Source: Ruminococcus sp. (GTDB lineage Bacteria > Bacillota > Clostridia > Oscillospirales > Ruminococcaceae). From it: a stretch of 7,480 nt of DNA. The stretch covers positions 1 through 7,480 of the forward strand of contig JAAVHM010000111.1 of the NCBI GenBank assembly GCA_014799675.1. The letters are read 5' to 3'. Position 1 is the first letter of the stretch. Each line of letters begins with the position of its first letter. A program made the translations under genes and the position numbers. The notes under the pieces are model-generated. The model searched no databases. It saw only the letters and a list, made by a program, of their open reading frames with translations, and had not been told where the DNA came from. This document shows positions 6,270 through 7,480 of the stretch, in pieces.

Positions 6270-6566
6270 TCAGAGACCTGCTTCTTCCGCTTCGGCTTCA
6301 GCCTGCATCTGCTCAATGTGGCGGGTGTAAGCGTCGAGAATCTCGTCCTCTACAAGCTTACGGGCTTCGGGAGAGATCGGGTGAACGATGTCCCTGAAAA
6401 TACCGCTTTCATCTTTTCGGCTGGGCATTGCTACGAACAGTCTTTCATCACCCTGTACGACCTTTATGTCATGCACCGCAAGCATATTGTCGATAGTGAT
6501 TGAGATAACTGCCCTGAGTCTTCCGTCAGGAATAATTTTCCTGATCTTAATGTCTGTGATGTTCAT
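6270..6566 (-). CDS. spoVG: SpoVG-family nucleic-acid-binding regulator
   Basis: This 98-residue protein matches SpoVG end to end: MNITDIKIRKI, GRLRAVISITID, VHDIKVVQG, LFVAMPSRKDESG and FRDIVHPISPEAR, followed by a C-terminal helix and an acidic Glu/Ala-rich tail. SpoVG is a small cytoplasmic protein that binds DNA and RNA. It affects cell division at sporulation onset in Bacillus, and capsule and virulence gene expression in other Firmicutes. The start is ATG 6566 with AGGAGG (6575-6580) eight bases upstream. The same frame stays open to an ATG at 6593, but that codon would place the ribosome binding site inside the gene. The gene is monocistronic, divergent from murC, and has its own promoter and terminator. 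The visible promoter is sigma-A-like, and I did not find the sigma-H form known for B. subtilis spoVG. Confidence 0.96.
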   Translation of the reverse strand: MNITDIKIRKIIPDGRLRAVISITIDNMLAVHDIKVVQGDERLFVAMPSRKDESGIFRDIVHPISPEARKLVEDEILDAYTRHIEQMQAEAEAEEAGL

Positions 6567-6612
6567 TGAAACGTCCTCCTTAATAATTGACATTTGTGAT
6601 ATACTATTTACA

Positions 6613-6640
6613 ATTATATTATTGATTGCAAAATGGTAAA
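6613..6640 (-). promoter_or_regulatory. Probable promoter of spoVG
   Basis: On the minus strand TTTACC (6635-6640) and a perfect TATAAT (6613-6618) are 16 bases apart. Transcription should start near 6606, about 40 bases before the ATG. The -35 box is a weak match, so the hexamer pairing is tentative although the -10 is strong. Confidence 0.6.
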
Positions 6641-6647
6641 TTATTCA

Positions 6648-6667
6648 GCCAAAAAATAAATTTTGGC
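6648..6667. promoter_or_regulatory. Palindrome between divergent spoVG and murC, candidate operator
   Basis: GCCAAAA (6648-6654) and TTTTGGC (6661-6667) form a 7-bp inverted repeat around AATAAA. It lies just upstream of the spoVG -35 box. It also overlaps TTGGCA (6663-6668), a possible murC -35 box that pairs only poorly with the AT-rich -10-like bases near 6688-6697. The position suits a regulator acting on both genes, but no T-tract or gene end makes it a terminator. The operator role is inferred. Confidence 0.4.
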
Positions 6668-6748
6668 AAATAATACGTACATCACTGTATATATTATAAC
6701 AGAATATTCTTAACTAAATCTGAAACAAAATCGGGTGAGGTGTGTTTT

Positions 6749-7480
6749 TTGAATAAACATTTTTTAAACAATAGCAGTCATATCCATTTTATTGGAATTG
6801 GTGGAAGCGGTATGTACCCCCTTGCACAGATACTTCATAATCAAGGGTACTATCTTACAGGCTCGGACAACAACGAGACGGAGACGTTGCAGGCTGTTCG
6901 GGACATGGGCATACCCGTGTATCTGGGACAGCGTGCTGAAAATATTGGGGACGCGGACGTTATCGTCCACACAGCCGCCATAAGCGCGGATAATCCCGAG
7001 CTGGTCGCCGCGAAAGCAAGCGGGGCGAAGGTTCTTGAACGAAGCGAATTGCTGGGAATTATTACCGAAAATTTTAGCAACGCCGTCTGTGTAAGCGGCA
7101 CTCACGGAAAGACCACGGTAACTTCCATGATTACCCAGATATTAGTCATGCAGGATATGGACATCAGCGCGGTAATCGGCGGGAAGCTTCCTCTTATCCA
7201 CGGCAGCGGTATTGCGGGGGACAGCGAGGTCATGGTCTGCGAAGCCTGTGAGTTTCAGGATCATTTCCTGCACCTTGCGGCGGACACGGCTGTTATTCTC
7301 AACGTTGACGAGGATCATCTGGACTACTTCAAAAATCTGGATAATATTATAAAATCTTTCCACAAATTCTGTGAGCTGACAACCCGTACTATTATAATAA
7401 ACGGGGACGACGAAAATTCCATGAAAGCATTGGAGGGCATCACGGGCAAGGAAATTATTACCTTTGGAGCAAGTTCCCAA
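6749..7480 (+). CDS. murC: UDP-N-acetylmuramate--L-alanine ligase (3' truncated)
   Basis: The first 244 codons are present and the frame runs off the window. MurC adds L-alanine to UDP-MurNAc with ATP, the first step of peptide stem assembly in cytoplasmic peptidoglycan synthesis. The N-terminal Rossmann-like domain shows HFIGIGGSGM (13-22), TGSD (37-40) and HTAAI (74-78). The central ATPase domain shows the P-loop GTHGKTT (118-124), the EACEFQDHFL segment (165-174, matching the MurC form EACEYxxxFL) and ILNVDEDHLDYF (183-194). The C-terminal domain is beyond the window. I chose the TTG at 6749 because GAGGTG (6737-6742) lies six bases upstream and the first in-frame ATG (6812) is inside the glycine-rich nucleotide-binding loop. 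It is divergent from spoVG across a 182-base region. Confidence 0.96.
   Translation, partial: MNKHFLNNSSHIHFIGIGGSGMYPLAQILHNQGYYLTGSDNNETETLQAVRDMGIPVYLGQRAENIGDADVIVHTAAISADNPELVAAKASGAKVLERSELLGIITENFSNAVCVSGTHGKTTVTSMITQILVMQDMDISAVIGGKLPLIHGSGIAGDSEVMVCEACEFQDHFLHLAADTAVILNVDEDHLDYFKNLDNIIKSFHKFCELTTRTIIINGDDENSMKALEGITGKEIITFGASSQ

Noticed and set aside
6567..6593. ATG at 6593 as spoVG start
   Set aside because: AGGAGG at 6575-6580 would then lie inside the coding region, and SpoVG proteins begin at the MNITDI position.
6850..7480. Minus-strand open frames within murC
   Set aside because: They are antisense shadows of a complete set of MurC motifs on the plus strand.

Overview
The window looks like chromosomal DNA from a low-to-moderate-GC Firmicute of class Clostridia, most likely a Ruminococcus-like member of the Oscillospiraceae. 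The grounds are a spoVG gene, a murC of the Firmicute type, a YfhO-family membrane protein, a cytosolic GH43 plant-polysaccharide glycosidase, strong GGAGG ribosome binding sites and several TTG/GTG starts. A chemoreceptor fragment at the left edge suggests a chemotactic, probably motile cell. This placement is inferred from gene content only.

Layout, left to right: the C-terminus of a methyl-accepting chemotaxis protein (+) ending in a clear terminator; about 490 bases without an intact gene, holding a palindrome plus extended -10 element and a decayed fragment of a MobA/MobL-family relaxase (+); a perfect-stem terminator serving the GH43 glycosidase (-); a roughly 50-residue unrecognised protein (+) with a textbook promoter and its own terminator; a large YfhO-family multi-pass membrane protein (-); a Nudix ADP-ribose pyrophosphatase (+); a cluster of heptamer repeats; spoVG (-) with its terminator; and the first 244 codons of murC (+), cut by the window edge.

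No two neighbouring intact genes form an operon. From GH43 onward each gene is on the opposite strand to the next, so the intergenic regions alternate between divergent (promoter-bearing) and convergent (terminator-bearing). Most of the expected promoters and terminators can be read directly, and they decide several start sites. The yfhO start is a TTG 45 bases inside the longest open frame, because the upstream ATG lies at or before the predicted transcription start. spoVG starts at an internal ATG behind a strong GGAGG, murC at a TTG, and the small protein at a GTG.

Functionally the genes are mostly independent. Cell envelope work is represented by murC (peptidoglycan precursor) and yfhO (probable envelope polymer glycosylation), developmental or global RNA/DNA-binding regulation by spoVG, nucleotide-sugar housekeeping by the Nudix enzyme, and carbohydrate use by GH43. 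I found no CRISPR array, tRNA, rRNA, defence system or intact mobile element. The least explained items are the small solitary protein gene, the relaxase relic with its upstream palindrome, the heptamer repeats and the palindrome between spoVG and murC.
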